Below are positions 54,460 to 63,734 of a stretch of 64,000 nt of DNA, piece after piece. This DNA comes from Suttonella sp. R2A3 (GTDB taxonomy: Bacteria; Pseudomonadota; Gammaproteobacteria; Cardiobacteriales; Cardiobacteriaceae). Below the pieces are notes generated by a model. It ran no database searches, was not told where the DNA came from, and was given only the letters and a program-made list of their open reading frames with translations. Both the position numbers and the translations under genes were made by a program. Position 1 is the first letter of the stretch, and every line of letters starts with the position of its first letter. Location: assembly GCF_021513215.1 (NCBI RefSeq), contig NZ_CP090975.1, positions 1,582,001 to 1,646,000 of the forward strand. Direction: 5' to 3'.

Positions 54460-55134
54460 ATGCTTTTTGCCGTCATTGGTTTGGGTGTATTTGGGCGCAG
54501 CGCAGCTATCGAGCTACAGTCGATGGGCAATACGGTGATTGGCGTAGATATCGACGCACAAGAAGTCGATCGGTTGAGCGATGCGTTAACGCACTGTGTG
54601 ATCGCTGATGCAACCGATCGTAGTACGCTGGAAGAGCTTAATCTCACGCAATGTGATGGGGTGTTGGTGAGTATTGGTGATAATTTAGAAGCCAGTGTGC
54701 TTTGCACGCTTAATCTGCGCGATATGGGGGTGCACAATGTGTGGGTAAAGGCGAAAAGCGATGCCCATCATGCTATTTTATCCGCGCTCAATGTACGACG
54801 CATTGTGCATCCGGAGCAAGATATGGGCAAACGTATCGCGCAGGCGATGAATTACCCGATGGTGCTCGATCATATGGCGTTAGGTGATGGCCTGTATGTG
54901 ATTCATGTGCTGGCGAAAGCGTATTTTCATGGCCGTAACGTACGAGAAGCGTTTGCTGATTTACATGATATTGATGTGTTCATGGTGAAACGTGGTACGG
55001 AAGTGCTGCCTTGTCACGATGAGGATTTCATTATCAAAGCCGGCGATCATTTGCTACTCGGTGGGACGCTTGATGCGCTGCGCGAGTTGAGTAAAACCAT
55101 GAAATCTTATGACCGTGCGCACGACAAATTATGA
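54460..55134 (+). CDS. ktrA: Potassium uptake regulator KtrA (TrkA-N/TrkA-C)
   Basis: A 224-residue cytoplasmic RCK protein that gates KtrB on binding ATP/ADP or NAD(H). The N-terminal Rossmann motif is VIGLGVFGRS, with the acidic end of strand two in GVDID. A TrkA-C domain follows from about residue 140. I use ATG 54460, five bases after GAGGAG; a GTG six bases earlier overlaps that site. It overlaps ktrB by four bases. Confidence 0.92.
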   Translation: MLFAVIGLGVFGRSAAIELQSMGNTVIGVDIDAQEVDRLSDALTHCVIADATDRSTLEELNLTQCDGVLVSIGDNLEASVLCTLNLRDMGVHNVWVKAKSDAHHAILSALNVRRIVHPEQDMGKRIAQAMNYPMVLDHMALGDGLYVIHVLAKAYFHGRNVREAFADLHDIDVFMVKRGTEVLPCHDEDFIIKAGDHLLLGGTLDALRELSKTMKSYDRAHDKL

Positions 55135-56450
55135 TGTCTCGCTTTTTATTTAAGCACCCCCCGCTGATTCTCACCGTAGGTTTTTTGCTGTTGATCGCGC
55201 TCGGTGCGGTCTTGCTCTCGCTGCCCTTTGCCGCAAAAGAAGATATTGGCGCAACGCATGCGCTTTTTACCGCGACTTCAGCGGTCACAGTCACCGGTTT
55301 GGCAGTGGTTGATACCGCGCAATTTACCCTGTTTGGGCAAATCGTGATTATGTTGCTGATTCAATTTGGCGGTTTGGGCTTTATGACCTTTGCGGTGTTG
55401 GCGATGCTCAGCTTGCAGCGTCAGTTGAGTATGGCTGGGCAAATGGCGGCGCAAGAAGCATTTGGACAAGTGAGCTTGAATAAGATCACTTCCACCGCAG
55501 TGTCTGTGGTGAAAATCGCGCTGTTCTTTGAAGGCCTGGCTTTTGTGGTGCTGAGTATTTATTGGGGACGTGAGCTTGGCTGGGTGCAGGGGATGTATCA
55601 AGGCCTGTTTTACACCATTTCGGCATTTAATAACGCCGGGTTTGCGCTTAGTGCGGATAGTTTGATGCCTTATGTGGATAGTGTGGTGGTGAACCTGACG
55701 ATCACCACCTTAATTATGGTTGGTGGCTTAGGGTTTCTTGTGCTGATGGATATCCGTGCGCAGCAACGCTGGCAGCGTTTTAGTGTCAATACCAAGGTGG
55801 TGCTGATTGCTACCGTGGTGCTGAATATACTTGCGTTTGTGCTGCTATGGGTGTTGGAATACGATAATGCTAATACGCTTGGTGGGTTGAGCGTTGGTGA
55901 TCAAGCTTTAGCGGCGTGGTTCCAGACAATCACACCGCGCACTGCAGGGTTTAATACATTAAATACCGCTGAGCTCACCGACGGCAGCACGTTTTTAACG
56001 ATTGTGCTGATGTTTATCGGTGGTGGCTCGCTATCGACCGCAAGTGGGTTAAAATTAGGCACATTTGTTGTATTATTACTCACCACGCGCGCGTATTTGC
56101 GACAGCAAAATCAAGTAACGGTATTTGCGCGTAGTGTTCCCGAGCGGCAAGTAAAAAAAGCGCTGGCGATGACTATCATCACCGGCATTATGATTATGGT
56201 GAGTGTGTTTATCTTGTTGGTTATTGAAGAGCGGCATAGTTTTTTGGATGTGGTGTTTGAAGTGGTTTCTGCATTGAGTACGGTGGGTTTATCTCGAGGG
56301 TTAACCTCACAGCTTTCGTCATTAGGCGAATGGGTGTTGATGGCGATGATGTTTGCCGGGCGAATTGGACCACTAACCTTGGCCTATTTTATTGCGTTGC
56401 CCAAAAAATCACGTGTGCAATACGCGCAAACCTCCATTCAGGTGGGCTAA
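55131..56450 (+). CDS. ktrB: Potassium transporter subunit KtrB (Trk family)
   Basis: A 439-residue inner-membrane potassium channel-like transporter with four P-loop repeats. Selectivity-filter glycines are in TVTGLAV, NNAGFAL, PRTAGFNT and STVGLSRG. It works with KtrA in sodium-dependent potassium uptake, useful for osmoadaptation. The start overlaps ktrA and the stop abuts the MATE gene, so all three form one operon. Confidence 0.93.
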   Translation: MMSRFLFKHPPLILTVGFLLLIALGAVLLSLPFAAKEDIGATHALFTATSAVTVTGLAVVDTAQFTLFGQIVIMLLIQFGGLGFMTFAVLAMLSLQRQLSMAGQMAAQEAFGQVSLNKITSTAVSVVKIALFFEGLAFVVLSIYWGRELGWVQGMYQGLFYTISAFNNAGFALSADSLMPYVDSVVVNLTITTLIMVGGLGFLVLMDIRAQQRWQRFSVNTKVVLIATVVLNILAFVLLWVLEYDNANTLGGLSVGDQALAAWFQTITPRTAGFNTLNTAELTDGSTFLTIVLMFIGGGSLSTASGLKLGTFVVLLLTTRAYLRQQNQVTVFARSVPERQVKKALAMTIITGIMIMVSVFILLVIEERHSFLDVVFEVVSALSTVGLSRGLTSQLSSLGEWVLMAMMFAGRIGPLTLAYFIALPKKSRVQYAQTSIQVG

Positions 56451-57797
56451 ATGCGCAACCAATCCACACTATTTAGCCAGCTATGGCGCAGCATCACGCT
56501 TGGCATTCCACTGATTGCGACACAGCTGCTTGGCTATGCGCCAACGGTTATCGATACAATCATGGCCGGCGATGATAGTCCGCTGACTCAGGCAAGCGTT
56601 GGCTTGGCCGGGCAAATTTATTCGATGATTTTCTTATTCATGCTTGGGACCACGATTGCGATCTCGGCAACGGTATCGCATTATCACGGCAACGGCGACG
56701 CGCGGCGTATTCGGCGTAGTTTCCAGCAAGGGCTGTGGTTGAGTATCTTGCTCGGCGTGCTGACCTTTTTCCTCGTTTTATTGGCCTCGAATGTGCCGTA
56801 TTGGATTGGTACAGTACCCAACGTTGCCCGCGAAGCTAATCATTATCTGCTGGTGATGGCGCCGGGTGCGGCGATTTTTGTTGTTGCGTTAAGCGGACGA
56901 TTTTTCCTAGAAGGCATGGCGCATCCGCGCAGCAATATTATTATTCAGGTGTCGCTGTTGCCGGTGAATATCATCGGTAACTATGTGTTTCTTACCGGCT
57001 GGTGGATTTTCCCAAAACTCGGCGTTCCTGGAATGGCGCTTGCCACGATTACCACCTTTATCCTCTATGCGTTGTTGCTGTTTTATGGGATTTACCGCAA
57101 TCCGCGTTGGCGCAATTTACGTCTATTTCAATCATTTGCACCGATTGATTGGCTGCAAATTCGTCTGTTGCTCAAGGTCGGGGTGCCGATTGCGGTGGCG
57201 ATTGTCATGGAAGCCGGGTTATTTAATGTGATTGGTTTGATCGTCAGTCGCGATGGTGAGTTGATCACTGCAGCGAATCAGATTGCGCTGAATTTATCCG
57301 GCATGATGTTTATGCTGCCTTTGGGCTTATCGTCAGCGATGACCATTCGTGCGGCTAATGAGCAAGGGCGCGGCGATTATCGCGCGGTTTATCATGTGGC
57401 GCTTGGTGGGATTATTCTCGGAGTGCTCTTGATGTGTGTGTCGGCAAGTGTATTGATCAGTTTGCGTGAATCAATTGCTGCACTCTATACCGATAATGCT
57501 GAGATTATCGGTATAGTCAGCAGTGTGCTGGCGATTATTGCCATTTTTCAGATCGCCGATGGTACACAAGTAATCGCCGCCGGGATTCTACGTGGATTGC
57601 AAGATACCCGTGTGGCGATGTACTTCGCGATTCTCGGGTATTGGATTTTAGGCTTTCCGGCCGGGTTAACCTTTGCTTATGTGTTTGACTTTGGGCTCTA
57701 CGGCTTGTGGGGCGGGCTTGCTGTTGGACTGGCGATTAATGCCGTGCTGGGTTCATGGCGGGTGTTTTCTCTGATTAAACACAAGCAATCGACTTAA
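56451..57797 (+). CDS. MATE-family multidrug/sodium exporter, NorM-like
   Basis: A 448-residue membrane protein with twelve hydrophobic segments in two related halves (PLIATQLLGYAPTVIDTIMAG starts the first; the second begins near GVPIAVAIVMEAG). NorM-type MATE proteins expel cationic drugs using sodium or proton gradients. The ATG follows the ktrB stop with no gap. Placement with a sodium-coupled potassium transporter hints at shared ion physiology, but that is inference. Confidence 0.9.
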   Translation: MRNQSTLFSQLWRSITLGIPLIATQLLGYAPTVIDTIMAGDDSPLTQASVGLAGQIYSMIFLFMLGTTIAISATVSHYHGNGDARRIRRSFQQGLWLSILLGVLTFFLVLLASNVPYWIGTVPNVAREANHYLLVMAPGAAIFVVALSGRFFLEGMAHPRSNIIIQVSLLPVNIIGNYVFLTGWWIFPKLGVPGMALATITTFILYALLLFYGIYRNPRWRNLRLFQSFAPIDWLQIRLLLKVGVPIAVAIVMEAGLFNVIGLIVSRDGELITAANQIALNLSGMMFMLPLGLSSAMTIRAANEQGRGDYRAVYHVALGGIILGVLLMCVSASVLISLRESIAALYTDNAEIIGIVSSVLAIIAIFQIADGTQVIAAGILRGLQDTRVAMYFAILGYWILGFPAGLTFAYVFDFGLYGLWGGLAVGLAINAVLGSWRVFSLIKHKQST

Positions 57798-57850
57798 ATT
57801 GCTTTGTCTTAACATTAACGCAGCTGCGGATTAAGAAAAGACAACGCAAT
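57798..57850 (+). other. Extended inverted repeat after the MATE gene
   Basis: ATTGCTTTGTCTT (57798-57810) pairs with 57838-57850 at 12 of 13 positions, enclosing the perfect palindrome CGCAGCTGCG. It starts in the MATE stop codon region and lacks a T run, so it is a terminator-like or mRNA-stabilising hairpin. Confidence 0.6.
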
Positions 57851-57919
57851 AATATCGATGCATGAATTAACGTAGTGGCGTATCAAGTACTTAAGCTGAC
57901 GAACTTTAGGAGGTAGGTT

Positions 57920-59371
57920 ATGCTCCATTTATCTGATAAATCATTATTAAAATCAAAATGTTTGATCGAAGACGGCTGGTATGGCGCAACAGATCAGGCT
58001 GAGATTGCAGTCACCAATCCTTTTAATGGCGATGTGCTTTCTCATGTGCCGCAGCTGAGCGCTGAACAAATCACCTCGGTGATTCAGTTCGCGAGTAAAA
58101 CACAAAAATCCTGGGCGCGGCGAACCGCTGAGGATCGTGCGCAGTTGATGCACTGCTGGGCGGATTTAATTGATGAACACACCCAGGACCTTGCCGCGAT
58201 CATGACCGCAGAACAAGGTAAGCCGCTTAAAGAATCACTCGGCGAAATACGTTATGCGAACAGCTTTATTCGCTGGTTTGCTGAAGAAGGAAAACGCGTC
58301 TATGGTGATACGATTCCGGCGAAATCGCCCGATTTGCGTTATGTGGTGATCAAGCAGCCTGTTGGTGTATGTGCAGCGATTACGCCATGGAATTTCCCGG
58401 CTGCGATGATTACGCGCAAAGTCGCGCCAGCTATGGCAGTGGGTTGTACCAGTATTGTCAAACCGGCAACCGAAACCCCATTAACCGCGCTAGCGATAGG
58501 TGAACTGGCGCTGCGCGCAGGGATTCCAGCCGGTGTGCTGCAAATTGTTACCGGTAAATCCTCAGAGATTGGCGGGGTGCTTACCTCAAGCGTTGAGGTG
58601 CAGAAATTATCGTTTACCGGCTCAACCGAGGTTGGGCGAACGCTGATGGCACAATGCGCACCCACCTTGAAAAAACTCTCCATGGAACTCGGTGGCAATG
58701 CACCATTTATTGTTTTTGCGGATGCGGATATTGATGCAGCAGTCGATGGTCTTATCGCCTCGAAATACCGTAACGCCGGACAAACGTGTATCTGTGCGAA
58801 CCGTATTTACATCGAGCAGAGCATTGCTGAAGCATGTATCGCTAAGTTAAGCGACAAAGTGCGTGCGTTGCGCGTTGGCGATGGAGCACAAGAGCAAACC
58901 GATATTGGGCCGCTGATTAATAAAGATGCGCTTGATAAAAATAAAGCGCTGGTCGCTGATGCGCTGGAAAAAGGCGCACAATGTGTGCTTGGTGGTCATC
59001 CTCACGAAGCCTCAGCATTGAGTTTCGAGCCAACCATCTTAACCGGTATCACGCAAGAAATGCGGATCGCCCATGAAGAAATCTTTGGCCCGATTGCCGT
59101 GATTAATACCTTTACTAGCGAAGAAGCAGTGATTGCTGCAGCTAATGATACGGAGTTTGGATTGGCGGCTTATTTTTATACCAACGATGCCGCAAGGTCC
59201 TGGCGGGTTATGGAGCGGCTTGACTATGGTATGGTGGGTCATAATACCGGGTTGATTTCAACTGAAGTAGCGCCATTTGGTGGGGTCAAACAATCTGGGT
59301 TTGGCCGTGAAGGCTCAAAATATGGCATCGAAGAATATCTCAACATCAAATATTGGTGCACCAGCGTCTAG
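57920..59371 (+). CDS. gabD: NAD(P)-dependent succinate-semialdehyde dehydrogenase
   Basis: Oxidises succinate semialdehyde to succinate. The 483-residue protein has catalytic Cys290 in NAGQTCICANR, the usual GabD form, the general base in MELGGNAPF, and ITPWNFPAAMITRK. It ends in IEEYLNIKYWCTSV. It is apparently a single gene, with AGGAGG upstream of the ATG; no gabT is next to it. Putrescine or 4-aminobutyrate from arginine breakdown could feed it. Confidence 0.88.
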   Translation: MLHLSDKSLLKSKCLIEDGWYGATDQAEIAVTNPFNGDVLSHVPQLSAEQITSVIQFASKTQKSWARRTAEDRAQLMHCWADLIDEHTQDLAAIMTAEQGKPLKESLGEIRYANSFIRWFAEEGKRVYGDTIPAKSPDLRYVVIKQPVGVCAAITPWNFPAAMITRKVAPAMAVGCTSIVKPATETPLTALAIGELALRAGIPAGVLQIVTGKSSEIGGVLTSSVEVQKLSFTGSTEVGRTLMAQCAPTLKKLSMELGGNAPFIVFADADIDAAVDGLIASKYRNAGQTCICANRIYIEQSIAEACIAKLSDKVRALRVGDGAQEQTDIGPLINKDALDKNKALVADALEKGAQCVLGGHPHEASALSFEPTILTGITQEMRIAHEEIFGPIAVINTFTSEEAVIAAANDTEFGLAAYFYTNDAARSWRVMERLDYGMVGHNTGLISTEVAPFGGVKQSGFGREGSKYGIEEYLNIKYWCTSV

Positions 59372-59527
59372 TTTACTTAAACTCAAATCTGATCGTTGTG
59401 CTAAAACCAAGGTGGTTCACCATTTCTTAATGGCGTCTTAGACTGCTTTGTTGTACGTTAAGAGGCGTCAAAGGCGCGTTAGGTAAGTGGCTCTTTGCAT
59501 AGCGTTTTTTAACTAATGGAGGTTGAT

Positions 59528-59779
59528 ATGAGTATTATTGCTTGGTTAGTTGTTGGATTGGTTGCTGGTTGGCTTGCAGGTTTGGTTGTTAAAGGCGGCG
59601 GTTTCGGGCTGATTGGCGATATTATTGTTGGCGTGATTGGTGCGTTTATTGGTGGTTGGCTCGGTGGCGTGCTGGGTTTTGCCACTCAAACATCCGGCAT
59701 TAATTTGCCGACGATTGGTACGGCCTTTTTAGGCGCCGTTGTTTTGTTGGCGATTTTAAAAATGATTAAACGTGCCTAG
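59528..59779 (+). CDS. GlsB/YeaQ/YmgE-family small membrane protein
   Basis: An 83-residue protein with three hydrophobic glycine-rich segments (WLVVGLVAGWLAGLVVKGGG, then GDIIVGVIGAFIGGWLGG). The family is called transglycosylase-associated and is often stress-induced, but its molecular role is unclear. The ATG at 59528 is correctly spaced from GGAGG (59518-59522); the ATG at 59516 overlaps that site. Confidence 0.85.
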   Translation: MSIIAWLVVGLVAGWLAGLVVKGGGFGLIGDIIVGVIGAFIGGWLGGVLGFATQTSGINLPTIGTAFLGAVVLLAILKMIKRA

Positions 59780-59799
59780 TTTTAAGCGTAAAACGTTGC

Positions 59800-59832
59800 A
59801 AAGGGTGGTCTGTGATAGGCCACCCTTTTTTT
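59800..59832. terminator. Rho-independent terminator between the small membrane protein gene and astB
   Basis: AAAGGGTGG (59800-59808) pairs with CCACCCTTT (59820-59828), with a T run on the plus strand. It serves the plus-strand gene and may also stop the convergent ast transcript. Confidence 0.85.
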
Positions 59833-61147
59833 AGGCGTATAAGTCGGGTAATTGCAAAATATCGCTAAGTTCAGTGAGTGCGGCGTGTGTTTCGCTTAAA
59901 AGTGCAGAGTCGCCGAGTTCTTCAGGATTGAGTTGATCGCGATAATGGCGCGTTACCCAATCGCACAATGTGGCGTATAAATCTTCAGTGAGTAACACAT
60001 TACCTGAAAGGGCGGCTATCTCACGCTCAGTAAGCACCACCCGCAAACGCAAACACGCAGGCCCGCCGCCATTAGCCATCGATTGGCGCACGTCGAAATA
60101 GCGCACGTCAGCAATCGAAGGATGTTGGCGCAGAGTATGCTCTAGGTAGCGTTGTACGCTGGGATAATCTTGGCAGTTGCTCGGGGCGATGAGTACCTGC
60201 TGATCGCCTAAGCTGACCAGTTGTGAATTAAATAAATAACTCCCCACAGCATCAGAGACCGGAACAGCATCACGTGGCACTTCAATCACGCTAAAATCAG
60301 CACCACAACGCGCTTGTAGCGCGTTATAAACTGCCGCTTGATCGACAAAGGCATCCTGGTGAGTGAATAAAACCTGACGATTACCCACAGAAATCACATC
60401 GTTATGAAACACGCCGGCATCAATCACCGCAGGATTTTGCTGGGCAAACACGCATTGATCTTCGGCAAGACCATGCAGGCGTGCGATCGCTTCAAAGCTT
60501 TCACGGGTTTGGCGAGCAGGAAAGTTCTTAGGCGCAGCGCCACCACTAAATACCGATTTACCGTACACAAAAAAGTGCACCCCAGCATCGCCATACTCAC
60601 GACAAAAGCGGGTGTGATTCGCTGCACCTTCATCGCTGTGAATGCCATCAGGTAGCGCCTGATGATGAGCAAAATGCTCAGGGTTAGCAAAAATCGCTTT
60701 TAAGCTACGTGCCGTTTGTGCAACTTCCATCGCACGGTGCGGCATAGAGAGTAAGTTTGCCGGCGTGAAATGAACGCGACCATCAGCGGTATCGGCCGAA
60801 GGTGCAATCGTTGCCGCATTGGCGACCCACATATTCGACGCCGAATGGCAAATATTGCGGTATTCACGATGGTCTTTGAGGCTGTTTAACACAGCGCTAT
60901 CGTTACCAGTAAACCCTAGCGCGCGTAAATAAGGCATATACGGACGCACATGCGGCGGCAAAACGCCTTGTTTTAGCCCGCTGTCAGCAAGCGCTTTCAT
61001 CTTAGCGAGTCCTTGCAGGGCGGCTTGTTTGGGCGATGACGCCTGGCCTTTATTGTTCGCTGAGGCAACGTTGCCAAATGATAAGCCGGCATAGTTGTGC
61101 GTGTTACCAACCAGGCCATCAAAATTAATTTCGTGAGCCGTACTCAT
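59831..61147 (-). CDS. astB: N-succinylarginine dihydrolase
   Basis: Second step of the arginine succinyltransferase pathway: succinylarginine to succinylornithine, ammonia and CO2. The 438-residue product starts EINFDGLVGNTHNYAGLSFGN, typical of AstB. The catalytic Cys lies in NGGGPACLRLRV and the conserved His in GVFHNDVISVG. It is the third ast gene here, 73 bases after astD. astC and astE are not in the window. Confidence 0.95.
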   Translation of the reverse strand: MSTAHEINFDGLVGNTHNYAGLSFGNVASANNKGQASSPKQAALQGLAKMKALADSGLKQGVLPPHVRPYMPYLRALGFTGNDSAVLNSLKDHREYRNICHSASNMWVANAATIAPSADTADGRVHFTPANLLSMPHRAMEVAQTARSLKAIFANPEHFAHHQALPDGIHSDEGAANHTRFCREYGDAGVHFFVYGKSVFSGGAAPKNFPARQTRESFEAIARLHGLAEDQCVFAQQNPAVIDAGVFHNDVISVGNRQVLFTHQDAFVDQAAVYNALQARCGADFSVIEVPRDAVPVSDAVGSYLFNSQLVSLGDQQVLIAPSNCQDYPSVQRYLEHTLRQHPSIADVRYFDVRQSMANGGGPACLRLRVVLTEREIAALSGNVLLTEDLYATLCDWVTRHYRDQLNPEELGDSALLSETHAALTELSDILQLPDLYA

Positions 61148-61220
61148 GCTATTCCTCTATTCGTTATCGTGCGCTTACGTATCAGTAGCGCGTGTTCGTG
61201 TGTTTTGATTGTCGTAATGA

Positions 61221-62690
61221 TTAGCGGCTGTTGCTCATACCCGGCGGTTGTTCGCTTGGGATGTGTAAGTGATCGCTACTCACGCTCGCCACCGGATAGG
61301 CACAATAATCTGCTGCGTAATACGCACCCGGGCGATGGTTACCTGAACAACCTGTGCCACCAAATGGCGCATTACCGCTCGCGCCAGTAATCGGCTTGTT
61401 GCGGTTAACAATGCCTGCTTGTGAGAGGGTATAGAAGCGTTGCCAAGCCTCATCATCTTCGGTAAAAATACCTGCAGAGAGGCCGTACTGGGTGGCATTG
61501 GCCAGTGCGATCGCTGCATCCAAATCGGACACGCGATAGACTTTCAGTAAAGGGCCAAAATGCTCTTCATCAGGCACATCTTTTGCCTCGGTTAGATCTA
61601 TAATCGCCGGGCTGAGATAAGGCTTATCTTCTTCTAAGCGCTGCATGGTGAGCAGCGCTTTGCCGCCGAGCGCGATTAAATCTTCCTGGGCGTTGAGAAG
61701 ATGATTCGCAGTCGTGTTGTTGATCACCGTTGCATAAAATGGCGCAGGATCAGCATCGGGTGCGGCAATATGCAAGGCTTTGCTCGCCTCAACCAGCGCG
61801 GCAATAAAGCGATCGCCTGCTTCCCCATGCGGGACAATGAGACGACGTGCGCAGGTACAGCGCTGGCCGGCGGTGATAAACGCCGATTGAATGGTGTGAT
61901 AGACAGCCGCATCGGTCGGCGCATCATCGAGCACCACTAAAGGATTGTTACCCCCCATTTCAAGGGCGAGAATTTTTTCCGGCTGTCCGGCGAACTGCTC
62001 ATGGATGAGCTTGCCAACCTGAGAACTGCCAGTAAAAAAGAAACCACGCAGCAGAGGATGTGCGGTGATGGCTTTTGCGGTATCGAGCTCACCTGGAAGG
62101 AAATTGATTACCCCCGCTGGAACACCTGCTTCAGCGAGTAGTGCCACCATGCGCTCACCACTGCGTGGGGTTTGTTCACTAGGCTTAAACACAAGCGTAT
62201 TGCCGGCAATCAGTGCTGGAATAATATGGCCATTGGGTAGGTGGCCTGGGAAATTATACGGGCCGAATACGGCACACACGCCATGTGGGCGGTGCTCTAA
62301 ACGGGTACGCATTGATGCGTCACCGCTGCTTTTCTCGCCCGTGCGCTCTTGGTAAGCGGTGATCGACAAAGCCACTTTACCAATCATTGATCCGGCTTCT
62401 GTACGACATTCCCACAGCGGCTTACCGGTGTCGAGCATGATATCGCGAGCCATAGTTTCTTTGTGTGCTTCGAGCAATGCTTGATAACGCTTGACGATCG
62501 AGATTCGCTCTTCCAGTGGTCGCAGCGCCCAGGCGCCAAACGCATCGGCAGCAGCTTGAAACGCACGATCAACATCTTCGCTGCTTGCGCTGTGTCCTTG
62601 CCAGACAACTTCGCCAGTGGCGGGGTTGGTTGCAGTGAGTTCATCGCCCTGACCAGGAGACCATTGACCGTTAATAAAACATTGTTGCAT
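61221..62690 (-). CDS. astD: N-succinylglutamate 5-semialdehyde dehydrogenase
   Basis: Fourth step of the arginine succinyltransferase pathway. The 489-residue ALDH has catalytic Cys in TAGQRCTCARR, MGGNNPLVV and the C-terminal GNHRPGAYYAADYCAYP segment typical of AstD. Two ATG codons, 62696 and 62690, are possible; the second is better spaced from GGTGGAG. The upstream astA stop overlaps the first ATG. Confidence 0.93.
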   Translation of the reverse strand: MQQCFINGQWSPGQGDELTATNPATGEVVWQGHSASSEDVDRAFQAAADAFGAWALRPLEERISIVKRYQALLEAHKETMARDIMLDTGKPLWECRTEAGSMIGKVALSITAYQERTGEKSSGDASMRTRLEHRPHGVCAVFGPYNFPGHLPNGHIIPALIAGNTLVFKPSEQTPRSGERMVALLAEAGVPAGVINFLPGELDTAKAITAHPLLRGFFFTGSSQVGKLIHEQFAGQPEKILALEMGGNNPLVVLDDAPTDAAVYHTIQSAFITAGQRCTCARRLIVPHGEAGDRFIAALVEASKALHIAAPDADPAPFYATVINNTTANHLLNAQEDLIALGGKALLTMQRLEEDKPYLSPAIIDLTEAKDVPDEEHFGPLLKVYRVSDLDAAIALANATQYGLSAGIFTEDDEAWQRFYTLSQAGIVNRNKPITGASGNAPFGGTGCSGNHRPGAYYAADYCAYPVASVSSDHLHIPSEQPPGMSNSR

Positions 62691-62695
62691 GATCA

Positions 62696-63718
62696 TTACT
62701 CCACCATTTGAATCGATTGCACTGAGTCACCAGCTTGTACACCAAGCACAGTGGCGGCTTCCTGAGAAAGTGTGATGGTCGTGTTACTGACTTCTGCCGC
62801 GCAGACGGTCACACGGTAGCGGCTGATGTTGCCGTTACTGATGATGTGTCGTGGGGCATCGTTGGGTTCACCAATCACCACTTCACGTGGCTGGGCTTCT
62901 TCAACCGATTTAATTAACGAGCGGTGGCATTGTACGGTGGGGCCGCCATCGAACACATCAACATAACCATCGTGGCGGAAGCCTTCTTTTTCGAGCATAT
63001 AAATCGCTTTGATCGACACATCGTGCGGCTTACCAATACATTCAGCAGCATCTTTGGGTAATAAATTCACATATACCGGATATTTCGGCATCAAATCTTG
63101 AATAAACTGACTGCCGTGAGTCGCTGAAATGCGGTCGGCGTTTTCAAACGGCAGATCAAAGAATTTCTTGCCTAACGCCTGCCAAAACGGTGAATGCCCT
63201 TCTTTGCTTTGCCAGCCGCGCATCTCTGCGATAATCGTTTCAGAAAAACGCTTAGGGAAATCCGCGAACATCAAATAGCGTGCACGCGAGAGGAATTGTC
63301 CGGTGTGGTTTATGCGATAGGGTTCGCGCAAAAACAGTGAGCCGATTTCGGTGGCGCGGGTGAAATCGTTGACTAAATTGAGTACGCGAATTTCGAATAA
63401 TTTATTCAGCGTTTCAGAGTATTTAACCAGCAGCGATTGTTTGTAAGAATAAAAGGGTGTGGTGGTGCCGATGCCGACATAAATCGCAGTAGTGCCGACC
63501 ACATGCCCGGTTTCGCTATCCTCGGCGACCATAAAATAGACGCCGTGATCAGAAAAAAGCGTTTCGTCGTTATTGCTAAAGGTATCTTTTGATAGACGTA
63601 CGCGTTCCATCCAGGTGTTGAGGTCGCTAGGCATGGAGGTCATGCCTGTGCCGACTTCCTCCGACATCTGTAGCAAATCGTCTAGATCGCGCTCCTCAAC
63701 GGGGCGTAAAAACAGCAT
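62696..63718 (-). CDS. astA: Arginine N-succinyltransferase
   Basis: First step of the pathway: arginine plus succinyl-CoA. The 340-residue product (E. coli 344) starts MLFLRPVEERDLDDLL and has GTTAIYVGIG, SLFLREPYR, MRGW and FDGGPTVQCH motifs. ATG 63718 has AGAGGAG upstream; a longer frame from 63763 overlaps the preceding gene's stop. Confidence 0.94.
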   Translation of the reverse strand: MLFLRPVEERDLDDLLQMSEEVGTGMTSMPSDLNTWMERVRLSKDTFSNNDETLFSDHGVYFMVAEDSETGHVVGTTAIYVGIGTTTPFYSYKQSLLVKYSETLNKLFEIRVLNLVNDFTRATEIGSLFLREPYRINHTGQFLSRARYLMFADFPKRFSETIIAEMRGWQSKEGHSPFWQALGKKFFDLPFENADRISATHGSQFIQDLMPKYPVYVNLLPKDAAECIGKPHDVSIKAIYMLEKEGFRHDGYVDVFDGGPTVQCHRSLIKSVEEAQPREVVIGEPNDAPRHIISNGNISRYRVTVCAAEVSNTTITLSQEAATVLGVQAGDSVQSIQMVE

Positions 63719-63734
63719 AAAATCTCCTCTAAGC

